From NCBI GenBank assembly GCA_028023455.1, contig JAQFVV010006203.1, positions 12,996,348-13,060,347 on the forward strand: a DNA stretch of 64,000 nt, given 5' to 3'. This DNA is from Epiperipatus broadwayi. Lineage: Eukaryota; Onychophora; Udeonychophora; Euonychophora; Peripatidae. Position numbers and translations under genes: made by a program. The notes under the pieces were generated by a model. That model was not told where the DNA came from, searched no databases, and saw nothing but the letters and a program-made list of their open reading frames with translations. This document shows, in pieces, positions 26,301 through 39,200 of this stretch (the first letter of the stretch is position 1; each line of letters starts with the position of its first letter).

Positions 26301-29300
26301 TCATATTTTGTTTTTACTGTCATTCCCATAATGCACTCATCTGACAAATGTAGATTAATGTGTAACTTTTATCTCTGATAATAATACGATAGATATCCGT
26401 TTATTGAGCAATGACCGGATAAGTAAATTAATTTGTGAGTTTAAAAAATGAAGTTTGATCCAGTCAGAGCTAAAATAACAAATCATGAACTGGTAAATGA
26501 ATAGTTTTATTTTAAAATATTCTTAACTAGGAATAAAAATCTGGAAAATAATCTGAATTGATTATCTGAAGATCAAAAAATATATATGTGTAAATCTTTA
26601 CTGCCAAGAAGATATAGATGTTTGATCCATAGTTTATCTTTATAAAGTTGGTAGCTGTTTGTACATTAAAAAAAAAGGTAACAAATTAAAATAAAAAGTT
26701 TATTCATTTAATATAGGTAAAATTTTGTTTTTTTATATATATTTAAAAATATGAGGATTTTGAATGAATGGATATGATTATCTTCGAAAATAAAATTATT
26801 AATTATAGAAATTATAATTAAAAAATCAAATAAAGAAGTTTATAAATAAATTATAGATATATGAAAACTTAGTTATCTAAATTAAATATTTCCACACTAA
26901 ATTTTTATAGAGATGTGACATAAAATTGCATCCTATTTCAAGTAATATAAATACAAAATTTTGATTTTCGAAACATCAAAATTATTTTTAACCTTCTACT
27001 ACTTTCTATAGATATATAATCACAAGATCATTTTTTCAGAAATAACTTCGTGTTTTATTTTGTTTCTCCCATGTTTATAAAAGATGTACTAATTTCAAAA
27101 TGCTGTCCTCACAGTCCCATTCTTGTTATAAAAATCTAAAACTAAACAACAAAAACATAGAAAATCTCTATCTTCTAGTCTTTCATCTGCCTCTGTCCAT
27201 GCAATCTTTTCAGAATCTTGTTCATCATCTTATATCTCAGAAATAAGTGTTAAGCTTTCTTTCTGCAATCAGTGGGTGAATAGAAATTACAGTTCAAATT
27301 TTTTATACTATCTATAAACATACTCCATAAAAGACTTAGCTTGGGATGTGCTATATTTCATTGTGTAGTGTAATATGTACAGAAACCCTGTTAGCCATTA
27401 TTGATCTTATTAAAAAATAATTATCCCTGATTTCATTTTCTATTCTCCTATCTCATTTTAATGAAAGTTAATAAAATGATTATCAGTAATCTATATGGTG
27501 AGAATAAAACGTAATGTAAAATTTTAAATTACAGATATTGCAATGATCAGCTAAGATGAGGAGGATGGATATACAGTAGGTGACTATCTTTCTAATATTT
27601 TAATGTCTATTTTGATAATATCACAGCTAAATAATGCTAAATAAAAGTTATATTTACTTCATATTTCAAGAATGAGTACATGACCATAGTCAAACATTTC
27701 TGATAAATATCATTAGGAAATATTTCAGTTATAACTTATTTTTGTATTATTATGATTTAAACGATTATATTCACAATATTTAATGGTTAAAGTAGCCAAT
27801 ACATCAATCTCTATCTATAATACCTGACCAAATCAAGAATCACATGAGTATAATGAATGAAATAAATAATGGACTTTATATTCAGACTTGACAATTTCCA
27901 TGTAAAATAATTGTAACTTGACGCTATTTAAATAAAAAACATAAATAATTTATTTACAGATTCGGAATAACATAATTTTTAGTATAATTTTTTGTTTCTA
28001 TACTCAAGAAAATGTATCATCATTGGCAAATGTTTACAAGTCATAAAATGAGATATTATATCTAATAAAAAAAGTATTAATACTCTTTAAATTATATTTA
28101 CTAACTCCAATAGTATTCCACTAATTAATTCATTATCTAAGTTAAATTTTAGTAACAAGAAATGTTATTTCTTTAGAATTCTCATTACTTGTATTTTATA
28201 ATTGATATTTCATGAGCATGGAAAGACAAATAATGTCATACAGACAATTCCTGATCCACTTTAAATTGTCAATTTTATAAACTACATCATATAATATAAT
28301 TCTACAAATATGTGATTAAATACTGCTAGCTACAAATAAATACTCCATGATCACCTTAATGCATCAAGAATATTAACACTAGACATTTATGATTCACAGA
28401 AATATAATTTATTTATTCAATCACTTTTAGATAAATAGCCGTTGTGTATAAATCGAAAATAAAATTAGATTATTAAGTACACCTTATATATAAATCTTGG
28501 TAAATATATTGAACCGAATTCGACTATGTGTATTCGAAACACCGGCCTCTTAGGCAGAGAAGAACATACTCGGAGAGTATGTATGCCCAAACGATAGCTA
28601 TAAAATATATAACTAGAGTTACATTTCCAGGACATAACTTCTTCTCGACTGTTGAGTTCAACACCAAGTTCAAAGCACTTTTTTTTGTTTGTGTATAAAC
28701 ACGGGCGCCAGCTATCTATTCAAGGATGAATAAATAACGCACTTTGAGCAATGGCCACTAACTCAACGCCTAAATCCATGACTAGCTCAGCTGTTTGTAA
28801 TCACTAATAGATTATACATAATTAGTGGTTAAAAGACTTGATAAAGAATTGTAAAAGGAATTTATAAAAAGAATTGTAAAAGAATTGATAAAAAGAATTG
28901 ACCGACAAATAAAGTTTAATTTTAAAGATAATTTATTAACTAACATTTATTTACTAAATTTAAACATTTTATAATTCTATTAAACACACGCATATTTTAA
29001 ATTAACATTTCTAAATAGTTTAAATATTCTCGAATATTTTCATAACAGAACACTGTGAATTTATCTACTTTGACTAATAATATTGATATAAGGATCACAC
29101 ACATATTAACTCATGCACACACATAATAATAATAATAAAGGACTACATAGCATTTGAAATTTAATCACACACATCAATAGTTCATTTATGTATGATATAG
29201 AGTTCATATAATTAGACTCTTGGAGGATTCGCACGAATTAATGAAATGCAATGGCTACTACAGTACAAATGAAAATAAGCAAATGTTTTACCTAGGATTT

Positions 29301-32300
29301 TGAACGTAGATTTAACACTTTGTTTTCTTCTTGTTTGTTGTTTCTTCCAGTATGAATGGTTCCAGTATGAATGCTTCCAGCCGGCTGGGACTTTTCCTTG
29401 CTGAGTTTCCTGATTTTCACGATTATTACTATCGGAGACAAATAGATACTGACGGAGATTTTCTAAGATGTTAAGCTGACATTATTTCACGGGCAGATCT
29501 GCTGTTTTCTCGGACATCTGGGCTGGAGATAAACGTGCATTCCCAAGATCTTCTCAACACTGCATTTTGTTTGTTAACTGCTCAATGAATTTCTGAACTG
29601 CTCTACTCAATTACTTTTGTGAACTGATTGTCTCAACTGATTGTCCGATAAAATATTCAGTATTTATACCAATGAAGTGTTTTCTTTTCAATATCCTCCG
29701 GCAAATATCTGTTGTCGGAATTCTTTATCAATTAATCCTTTGATAAACGTGTTTTGGAAGATTGCTTAATTAGTAATAGCCATGCAATAAAACGTGTTGT
29801 TTTATTTTATTAATAGCCATTGCCGTGTTTTTAATGATAATCTTCTTTTATTTCGCATACATTTTATTTATTTACAAATCGCACATATATACGCACATAT
29901 ATTTTTAATACAATTTACTATTTAGTTTTAACATTATTTTTTATTTAATTAAACTTGAATGAAAAGAGACATTTGTATGTTTTAACTTTTTAAATTATAT
30001 TTTTACGAATACTAATAAAACTATTTATTTCCTTTTGTAAACCTTTAGTTTCATTTCTCAAACCAAGACTCCCCCTCCCCCCTTTTGATTAATTAATTGT
30101 AGCTTTTTATTTCAAAACTAATGCTAGAAAACTATTTGATTTTTATCCTTTTCTAAAACAAACTGTAATAAACTCTTCAACGTTTAATTTTATGTTTTTC
30201 TTTTATGAACGATTATTTTAATAATATAATTTTAGATAAAATTATATGTGCCTATATCAATATAGGTACAATATATTTAATTACACTAATATATCTTTCT
30301 TTAATAATAATTCAAATAGTTGACAATTCATTGGACCTGCCTCTTGCTTAACAATAACCATATATAATCCAATAAGATTGTCAATTACCAGATCCTACCA
30401 TATATAAATAGTATCCTTAACTTACAATATGTACAAGTAATGTATTATACTGCTATAAATTTTCAAATGCCTTAATTTCATATTATTTTTACTTGAATAA
30501 GTATCTCTCTTAGCATCTTCTCTAAATATTTATCTATTTTGCAAAAACCAAATTAGTTTGAATTTAGATAACATGGGTTTAATTTTATATTATCTTTTAT
30601 GTTTTAGTGGTATCTCATACCACTTGTAGTCTAAATAGTTTTAAATGTTTTACACATCAGTTTTAAAAAATATATTTTTCCTACTTTTTGAAGTGAATGT
30701 TATAAAACTTATTTTAACTAATGACAAAAACAAACTTAGTTTATTATAAAAAGTTAGTATAAGAAAGCAATAAACTGATTATAAAATAGTGGTTAAGTGA
30801 ATCTAGTTAACCAAAGCAATTTTATTTCATTTTCTAGCTATATTTTAATTTTTATAGAAAATTTTTAATATTAATTGTAAATAATGATTATAGAAAAAAA
30901 TCAATTCTAAAACAATAATTATAGAAAAGTATATATTTTAAGTGTGGTATGAGATACCAGTTGTAGTTGGAGTGCCACAAAATGGCATTATAGTCATTGA
31001 ATATTAGTAATAAATCCTTCATGGAAGCTTCAGAACCTACTCCTTAAAACAATATCTTTACTAATTACTTATTTCTCATTATACTGTCATAAGCTTAGCA
31101 TATATTCAACTATAAACAAAAACTCTAAACAATTTCATTTATATAATAGTTATATCTGGTAATTAATGAATATACTCACAGAAAAGGTAATTTTTGTTAA
31201 TATTTAGCTTTATTATTGCCTAACATGCTTTTAGTATATTTATTATACCATATTATATAGTAAATATACTGAAAGCATGCTATGCAGTAATAAAGCTGTG
31301 TATTAAAAAAACTACCTTTTCTGTGATTCATTAATTATCAGACATTGTGTTGGCTCAGAAAAGAAAAAAAATAGTAAAAATTGAATTATAATAAGGATAT
31401 ACACATAAAAGTATATTTTAATGTGGATTAATGCAAAGGATCAAATTTATGTACAAGACAATGCTTATCATATTCAAAATTATTATCAACTCCCATTTTA
31501 ATTTAAGCTTCAAGTGATTATAGTATTTTTTTTTGTTTTAAAAAAATCTTTTGGGTGGTCATTCATTCTAAATTTTGTTTGTATCATATAACGCTTTCAC
31601 ATATGGGCACACACAGCGTATTTATTCATTATGGTTATTATTCCTATGGCTATTTTACTTAAGTTTTAGTATTATATCATAAACTAAACTATTATCGTGA
31701 AACCTTTTATTTAATACAATTCTTTTAGATTTTTTTCTTTTGTTATTACTATCTACATTTTAAAGGAGATGTCATTTAAAAATATATACATTTTAATCAA
31801 TACCAAATTTTAAAATGAATTATATGAAAAAAGGTGAATATTTGTTTTTAAAGTGTTAAGATAAATTAAATCATCATTGAATTCAAATTGCTTCTTTTAA
31901 ATCAGTTTAAAAGAACAAAAAACAAATCAAATCATGTACTTCCTCACATCTCATCAATTGATAATTTATATTGATTTTAAAATTAAACACATGTAATTAA
32001 TTAATAATTTAACTATTTATATATACATAACTATTAGAAACAAGTCAACACCTAGACAATTCCAATATAAATAATAATCAACAATCACAAACTGTTGTCA
32101 GGGCAACCTCCTTCCATCTTTATTGATAAAAGGAGATTGCCTTGACAACAGTTTGTGATTGTTAATTGTTATTTATATTGGGATTATCTAAGTGTTGACT
32201 GATTTCTAATGATTATTTATAAACTTATTTAGCCTTAAGCATTATTACACTTATTATTTAAACAAAGAGCTTTGCTAATTGCTCAACAAACTTTGTGATA

Positions 32301-35300
32301 AATGCTTAGCAAGAGAAAGCATTTGTCGGAAATCACACCAAACCTCTGACCAATGGTTTCATGCTTTGGCATTCCTCAGAGAGGTGCTAGGAAGTTTCAG
32401 ACACTAGATCTAAAAATACCAACCCAAAGCCAGCATTTATCTAAGAGTTAACCATTGAGTAGAAAATCTGAAATTTTCAGACACTTAAAAGTCTTCAAAC
32501 CCAACTATCTAATTCAAATAGCTATATGGGGCTGAGAGATCTTCAACCAAACCATATATTACTTATTATTTAAGTAATATATGTATAATACATTTGTGGA
32601 GATTAGAGCAAAATAAAGTTTTTAAAACAAGTCTGAATCATAAACACTTTTCTTTTTATCAACTAACTTATTGTTTGCAAGAATTTTTTTAAAAACTTCT
32701 AATGATTTCTATAGTTCATGCCTTTGGTTCCCTGAATGACATGTATATGTATTTTTTTCTTGACGATAAGAGTTAGAATATCACATATAATTTTTTCTGA
32801 CAGAGTTGGATTTTTCTTCCTAGTAAAGTTTTATTTAATGAAATTTTATGAATAAACAGTTTCTGGATAATTATCATAATATATTTTCCAGTTGAAATTA
32901 AAACTTCTTTAGAAAGCATATTCAAGTTAACACATATTGGCTCCAATGTAGGCTTCTGCATTTAGTGTCTTTTCCTACTTCTTAGCCACTAAACATCATG
33001 TTGGTTTTTATAATGTCCAGCTTAATAGAAAAAATCTTTTAAAAAAATAGCTTTATAAACGTTCCTTATAATCCCACTTATTTTTCACAATCTTACTTAT
33101 TTTTAATTACTTTTAATTAAATTTTTTACACTATAAGTTACATTTAATTAAAGGTAAATAAAGTTATGAAAAACAATTTTTATTTTGGAATAAATTAGAT
33201 CTGTATAACTATGGCTTACTTTTTACTCTATTGTCTCCCAGAAAAACACACATAAATAAATAAAAATCTTAAACTCTTTAATCTTCTTTTTTTTTTTAAT
33301 TAAAAGATAATGTAATTGCTTTAATTAGAATTTATCTTTTTTTTATGATCTATTTTTTAAAATTATTTTATTTTAATTATGTTATTTTAAGTAAGCCCAC
33401 ATTCCAGTATAAATTTATTCCCCTATAATTTTAAGTACATTTTTTCTCTAATGCTAAAGCTTTTAATATGATAACAAAATCTAGATTACACATTCCTTTT
33501 TATTTTATAAAATATCATTATTTAATCTTTTCTTAAATTTAAACCCTTTAGATATTAATATAACAATCAACCTATTATAATATTATTATTTAAATATAAA
33601 TTATAAAATAGTTTGTTTAATAACCTCTTTCCTAAAGAATTACGATGCTATTCTTTATTATTCAATTTTACAATTATTATTAACCAACTTTATCTCGTGC
33701 GTAATACCACTTGGATGATCATAATATATATATATATCCTTCAAACCACGTGGAGTGGAGAGAACATATGATATGATATTCCAGGGCACCAAATTGTAAC
33801 TTTAAAAAAACAGCTGCTATACCAATTCGATGTTGTCACAAATTTACAAGTTATACATTTGCAAGAAAAGCAATTAAATTCTAAAATAATTTTACTTATA
33901 AATATTCCGAATTAATTCTCTTCTCGAATTAAATAGCTTCCTAAATCAAGCCAGGCAAATTATAACTCACAAAAGGACATTGACTAACTTGTTTATCATA
34001 TACTTGTAAACAAGCCACACGAATCAACCACAGCTGTTTTAATTTTCATATCTAGCAAATAAAATACCAATTCCCTATCTCTGATGTCTAGGGAGGTATA
34101 ACTGATTTGTCAATTCATGTGCAGAACACCGAGAATTATACCACAAATAAATATTACAAATTATTACTGCTAAGCTAAGGGAGGAGGAGAAACCTTGACT
34201 CTCATATTACTCTCACCCGTAACACATTAGTAACCTCAGCATCCCCTCACATAAATTCCCAATACCAAAGTTCCAATTAATTTATTTCTGATGTTAAGTT
34301 TTCTCCAGTCTCTCCTCTACCACCAAACATTACCATCTCTTCAATGTTATATTTCATGATCCAGGATTCGAAATAAATAATCTTATCAATTCAGTTAATC
34401 TTGTTTGTCACCTTGATTCTGTAATACTAACTTCATGAGCTCTAATGTCATAGTTTAAAAAGTTATAATCTTAGGGTTCAAATTCAAAATGTGAAGCTTT
34501 TGTTGGTGATTTAAAATTCATTGTTGACCAAATAAATGCTATACCAGCAATTATAATTTAAGTAGATATACGCTTGATCTCTCCAAGCCAATATATACTT
34601 TTCATCAACCAATAATAATTATAATAATATTAAACCTTCTAAATTACCCAACAATCAATTAGAATAAAATATTTTAACTACTTTAAAATTTAACTAAATC
34701 ATTATCGACTGGGAATATATTCAAATACCAGGAGTTGGAAAGGGATTTTATGTCCACTCGAGATATTTGTCATAACACAATAAATCTATGAAAATGATGA
34801 TTAACTCTAAAATTAAATCTTCTTCCAAACTTTGCTATATAACCGTAATAATTTATAACACACTTTAAGAATATTTCTTTAAAGCATTTCTGAAATCTCA
34901 AAACAAATATTAATTTAATAATTAAATTTTCATAAGATATTTGTACTGAAATACGCATTAAATATTTCATTAAAATTGCATGTGATGAGATTTCTGGGCT
35001 TTATGATTACCGAAAACATTAAAACACAACACTAAATTTTTTAATTAACACGTAATGTTTATTGACACAGTAAATGATAAACTATAACAACAATATAATA
35101 GAACAAATCTTCGTAGCTATCCAAATGACAAAAAATATTTACATGGGATTTACAGCCACTACAGAAAATGATCCATTCCCTGTGCTTAACATTTCTACAA
35201 ACATTCCTCTCTTACTACAAATATACTCTTATTTAGGTAACTGGAACGAAGCAAGTAATAGTAATATATATATATTTCGACGAGTTATATTTTGCTGGTT

Positions 35301-36211
35301 CGACAACACTTTCTTGGGAGGTAAGCTTCAATAAACACTTATTATAATACTTATACTTAGCACCTAAGAAATTAACTTGTTAACTTTGTTAATTAAGATA
35401 AACATACCCTTTAATGCTACTGACTTGGTAAAATCAGTATTATATTTAGATATACGTTTGACACCTATAACTATTTGTATAAATCATTACTATTGAATTC
35501 CTCAACTCTTAATTCTCAAATTATTAGTTGTTTTAGAGATCACATTCACACACATAATACATTTAATGCTTTCTATGTGCCCAACATGAGTATTACCCTT
35601 TTGTTTTACTACTCCAGCTGCGATTTGCTTTGGCTGTGGGCTGAATATGATTGGCATTGCTTATCGAAGCTTTCTACATTAAATTTAAATTTTGAAGGAC
35701 TATCGGTTCTAGAAATGATTGTGAGCAAATCTCAGCTAAACATTATACATCAATTCTTAAGTCACACTTTTAAATCTAAAATACCCTGAAGTATATAACA
35801 CACTTCAAAAGACTATACAATGACCCATTACAAAAGTAAACAAAATCACACTTTTCTTTATGTTTGCCGTAATATCATATAAATACAATTTATCCAAACT
35901 TCAAACACTTTTTAGCAAATTTTATTTGTACATACACCTACGTTTCGACTGACCTGCAGTCTTCTTCAGAGCTATGATATAATGAACAAATAAAAAAACA
36001 ACTATATAATAACACCATAAAAAAAATTTTTAAACAATAAAAAAACTAAAAACAACATAAAATATATATATATTAAAAACCTGAAATAAATAATCAAACC
36101 CAAATAAAACAATTAATATAAAATAAAATGTACTACATAAATAAAAAATAAATATAAATTATACATGTGTATTCTTAACTTTATATATATATATATAATC
36201 TTCTTTCCTTG

Positions 36212-36282
<71 letters not shown>

Positions 36283-39200
36283 CAAGGAAAGAAGATTATA
36301 ATATACAAAAAGATTTAATAATCAATGAATTAAAAATGAATGGTTTCCCTGTATATATAATTAAAAGAAGTATTGGAAAAATAGAGTATAAGATAAATAA
36401 AAATGAAAAGAGTGAAGGAAAAAAGAAAGGTGAAGATAGATATATAGGAATAAAAACAAATAATAATATCATAGTGAATAAATTTAACAAAATTATAAAG
36501 AAGATTAATAAAAGATACAAAAGAATAATTAATACAAAAAGAGAAAACCTATTAAATTTGATAGATAACAAATACATAGGATATAATAAAGATAATAAAG
36601 AAATAATTAATGGAGTATATGTGATAAAATGCAAACAATGTCTAGATAGTGGGATTGATAACAAATATGTGGGAGAAACAAAAAATTCTATAAAAACAAG
36701 ACTAAAACAACATATGGCAGATAATAAATCACCAATATATATATATACATACAAAAGAAACAGGACACAAATTTACACAAAGTTCAATAAAAATGAAGTT
36801 ATATACAAAAAGTATTAAAGAAAAAAAATAAAAGAAGCTATATTAATAAGAAAGATAAAACCAGAATTTAATAGGGATTCTGGGATTAAGATGAGATTGG
36901 TATAGTTATTAAATAAGATATATAGGGGTAAATATGTAAAGAGATAATTGTTAATAAATAAGTTGGGGATGATAAAAAATGGTTAGGTTAAATAGGAGTA
37001 TAACTTTGGGTATATTTATAGATATTAAATAATAAAAAATAATAATAAATAAATAAATTAATAAACTTAGCATAATATTTACATATAAAACAGTATTAAA
37101 AAATTTTATAAGAATTATATAAAAATAATGATAAAAGTTAAAATATATAAAATAAAAAAATATATATGTAAATAAAGTTGTAGGGTTTATATATATAAAA
37201 ACATATAAAGAAGTATAATATAAATTTATGAGTATTATATAATAAAAGTTAAAGTGTAAAAAATAAAATAAAAAAAATATATAAATAAAGAGTTGTAGGG
37301 ATATATATTTAGTTTAAATAATATGTAATAGGGGAAGCTAGGGTATAAGATAATTTTTTTGAAAAAAAAACGATTTTTCATTATTTTATTTAGAAGATCA
37401 GAATAACCTTAGTAAGTGTAAAGATTATAAAGTTTATAGGTTTTAAATATTCAGCAATAATAAATATAAAATAATAATTTTAAAAAAAGAATGAGTAAGA
37501 AAATAATAAATATGATTTAAAATTAAAAAAATTTTAGTTACTAATCATAAAGTTTAAGTTTATGAAGAATACAGATAATTAATAGATTGTTAATAATAAT
37601 AAAATAGATAATATTTAGATTAATAGTTGTCTTTGAATGTATATATGTATAAAGTTAAGAATACACATGTATAATTTATATTTATTTTTATTTATGTAGT
37701 ACATTTTATTTTATATTAATTGTTTTATTTGGGTTTGATTATTTATTTCAGGTTTTTAATATATATATTTTATGTTGTTTTTAGTTTTTTTATTGTTTTA
37801 AAAAAATTTTTATGGTGTTATTATATAGTTGTTTTTTTATTTGTTCATTATATCATAGCTCTGAAGAAGACTGCAGGTCAGTCGAAACGTAGGTGTATGT
37901 ACAAATAAAGTTTTCTAAAAAGTGTTTGAAGTTTGGATAAATTGTATTTAAAAGTAAACAAAGTTTCATACAAAAATATGGTGATAAAAATATACATCTG
38001 TAAGGAAAAGAAATTCACGAAATAACAGATTAGTGTTGGCATGAACCCAGAGTGCATCTTCTACCTGAGTGCTGTGAGATATGTTAGGACCTAGTCACTA
38101 CACATATGAAAATAGGTATGCACAAATCAACTATAAAAATACCTTTTACGGAGTAGATTAATAATGGCGCTGGGAATAAACCCTCAATCTCTGAATACAT
38201 CAAAATTCTTAACACTTATCATTGTGAGAGAGCTATACTCCATATCAACCTTCAAGGCAGTGAGGATTTAGCGTATCTTGATCAAACAAGAGTCATTCAC
38301 AATTTCACATAATCCTAAGAGAACAGGGTTTGAACTCTCATTAAAAAACTATATTATTGCTGTATAAACCGATAATTTACAATAGTCTAATATGACTAAA
38401 TAATAATAATAATAAATTATCTAAGTCTTAAATACTGTGAGATAAGAAATGTGCATCATTCATTTCCTTTAACATATAATGACTTTAAATCTCTCAATCT
38501 CTAGGTCATAGCAATATTAAACTTTTAAAATACATGAATAAAATAAAGCACTAAAATATCAATCTTAATTATAAGCATAAAAATTATATCTGTGAACCTC
38601 TTAGACAAACATTCCATACTTTTACATAAATACTTTATTCATTTCATGATAGCATCAGGGTCAAGCAATATCAATAGATAATAATAAAATAAAAGCATAT
38701 TTTACCCTATCATAGTCTAAATTTAACACTGGATATATTTCAGCAATATGTTTAACTAAAATACTCAATAAAGTAATCTTTTAACATATAACAAAAATTA
38801 TACTTAAGTGGTCTTTCTTAGCACAGTTTATCTCTTTTGATCATCATCCTCCATCCAACTGTTTACGTTCATCCACACATATTATTAGCATGCATATATT
38901 ATCCGAATATAATATTTTAAAAATGGCCATAATTATCAGAAATCAAATTATTCTTAATATTATATAATTGCTTCACAACATTATGATATCCCTCCACACA
39001 ATTAACATCCTGATACATCTGCATTTTTCTTCTGGATCCAATAAAGACATATATGTTTCTTTAAGATGCATTTAATATTCAAAGTAAGAAATTCATATAA
39101 TCCAGGGTTAAACTTCAAAGTTAGTCATAAGCTTAAGCACATCTTAATAATTTCAACTTTCTCTAGCATTTCACATTCACTATTTCCTTGGGTATGTACT

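Larger units (their letters stand above)
35832..37962 (+). mobile_element. Penelope-like element with inverted terminal repeats and target-site duplication
   Basis: A 13-nt direct repeat AAAAGTAAACAAA (35832-35844 and 37950-37962) flanks the unit. Inside are ~300-nt inverted terminal repeats (about 35881-36190 and 37640-37949), each carrying a hammerhead-like motif. The left side has 36 extra nt between the duplication and the repeat, like the short tail known in Drosophila Penelope. The interior holds only the C-terminal part of the Penelope protein, so the copy is 5'-truncated. An inner hairpin (CTTCTTTCCTTGAACAATATA and its complement) frames a TA microsatellite at 36180-36280. Confidence 0.85.

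Noticed and set aside
33775-33830. LTR end plus primer-binding site on the minus strand
   Set aside because: TTACAATTTGGTGCCC is suggestive, but no second LTR, polypurine tract or Pol remnant was found.
36296-36754. Minus-strand 152-codon frame over the Penelope gene
   Set aside because: Hydrophobic antisense shadow of a lysine/isoleucine-rich coding strand; the plus strand has the GIY-YIG motifs.
38329-38345. SINE B box (GGGTTTGAACTC)
   Set aside because: Single weak match without an A box, repeat copies or target-site duplication.
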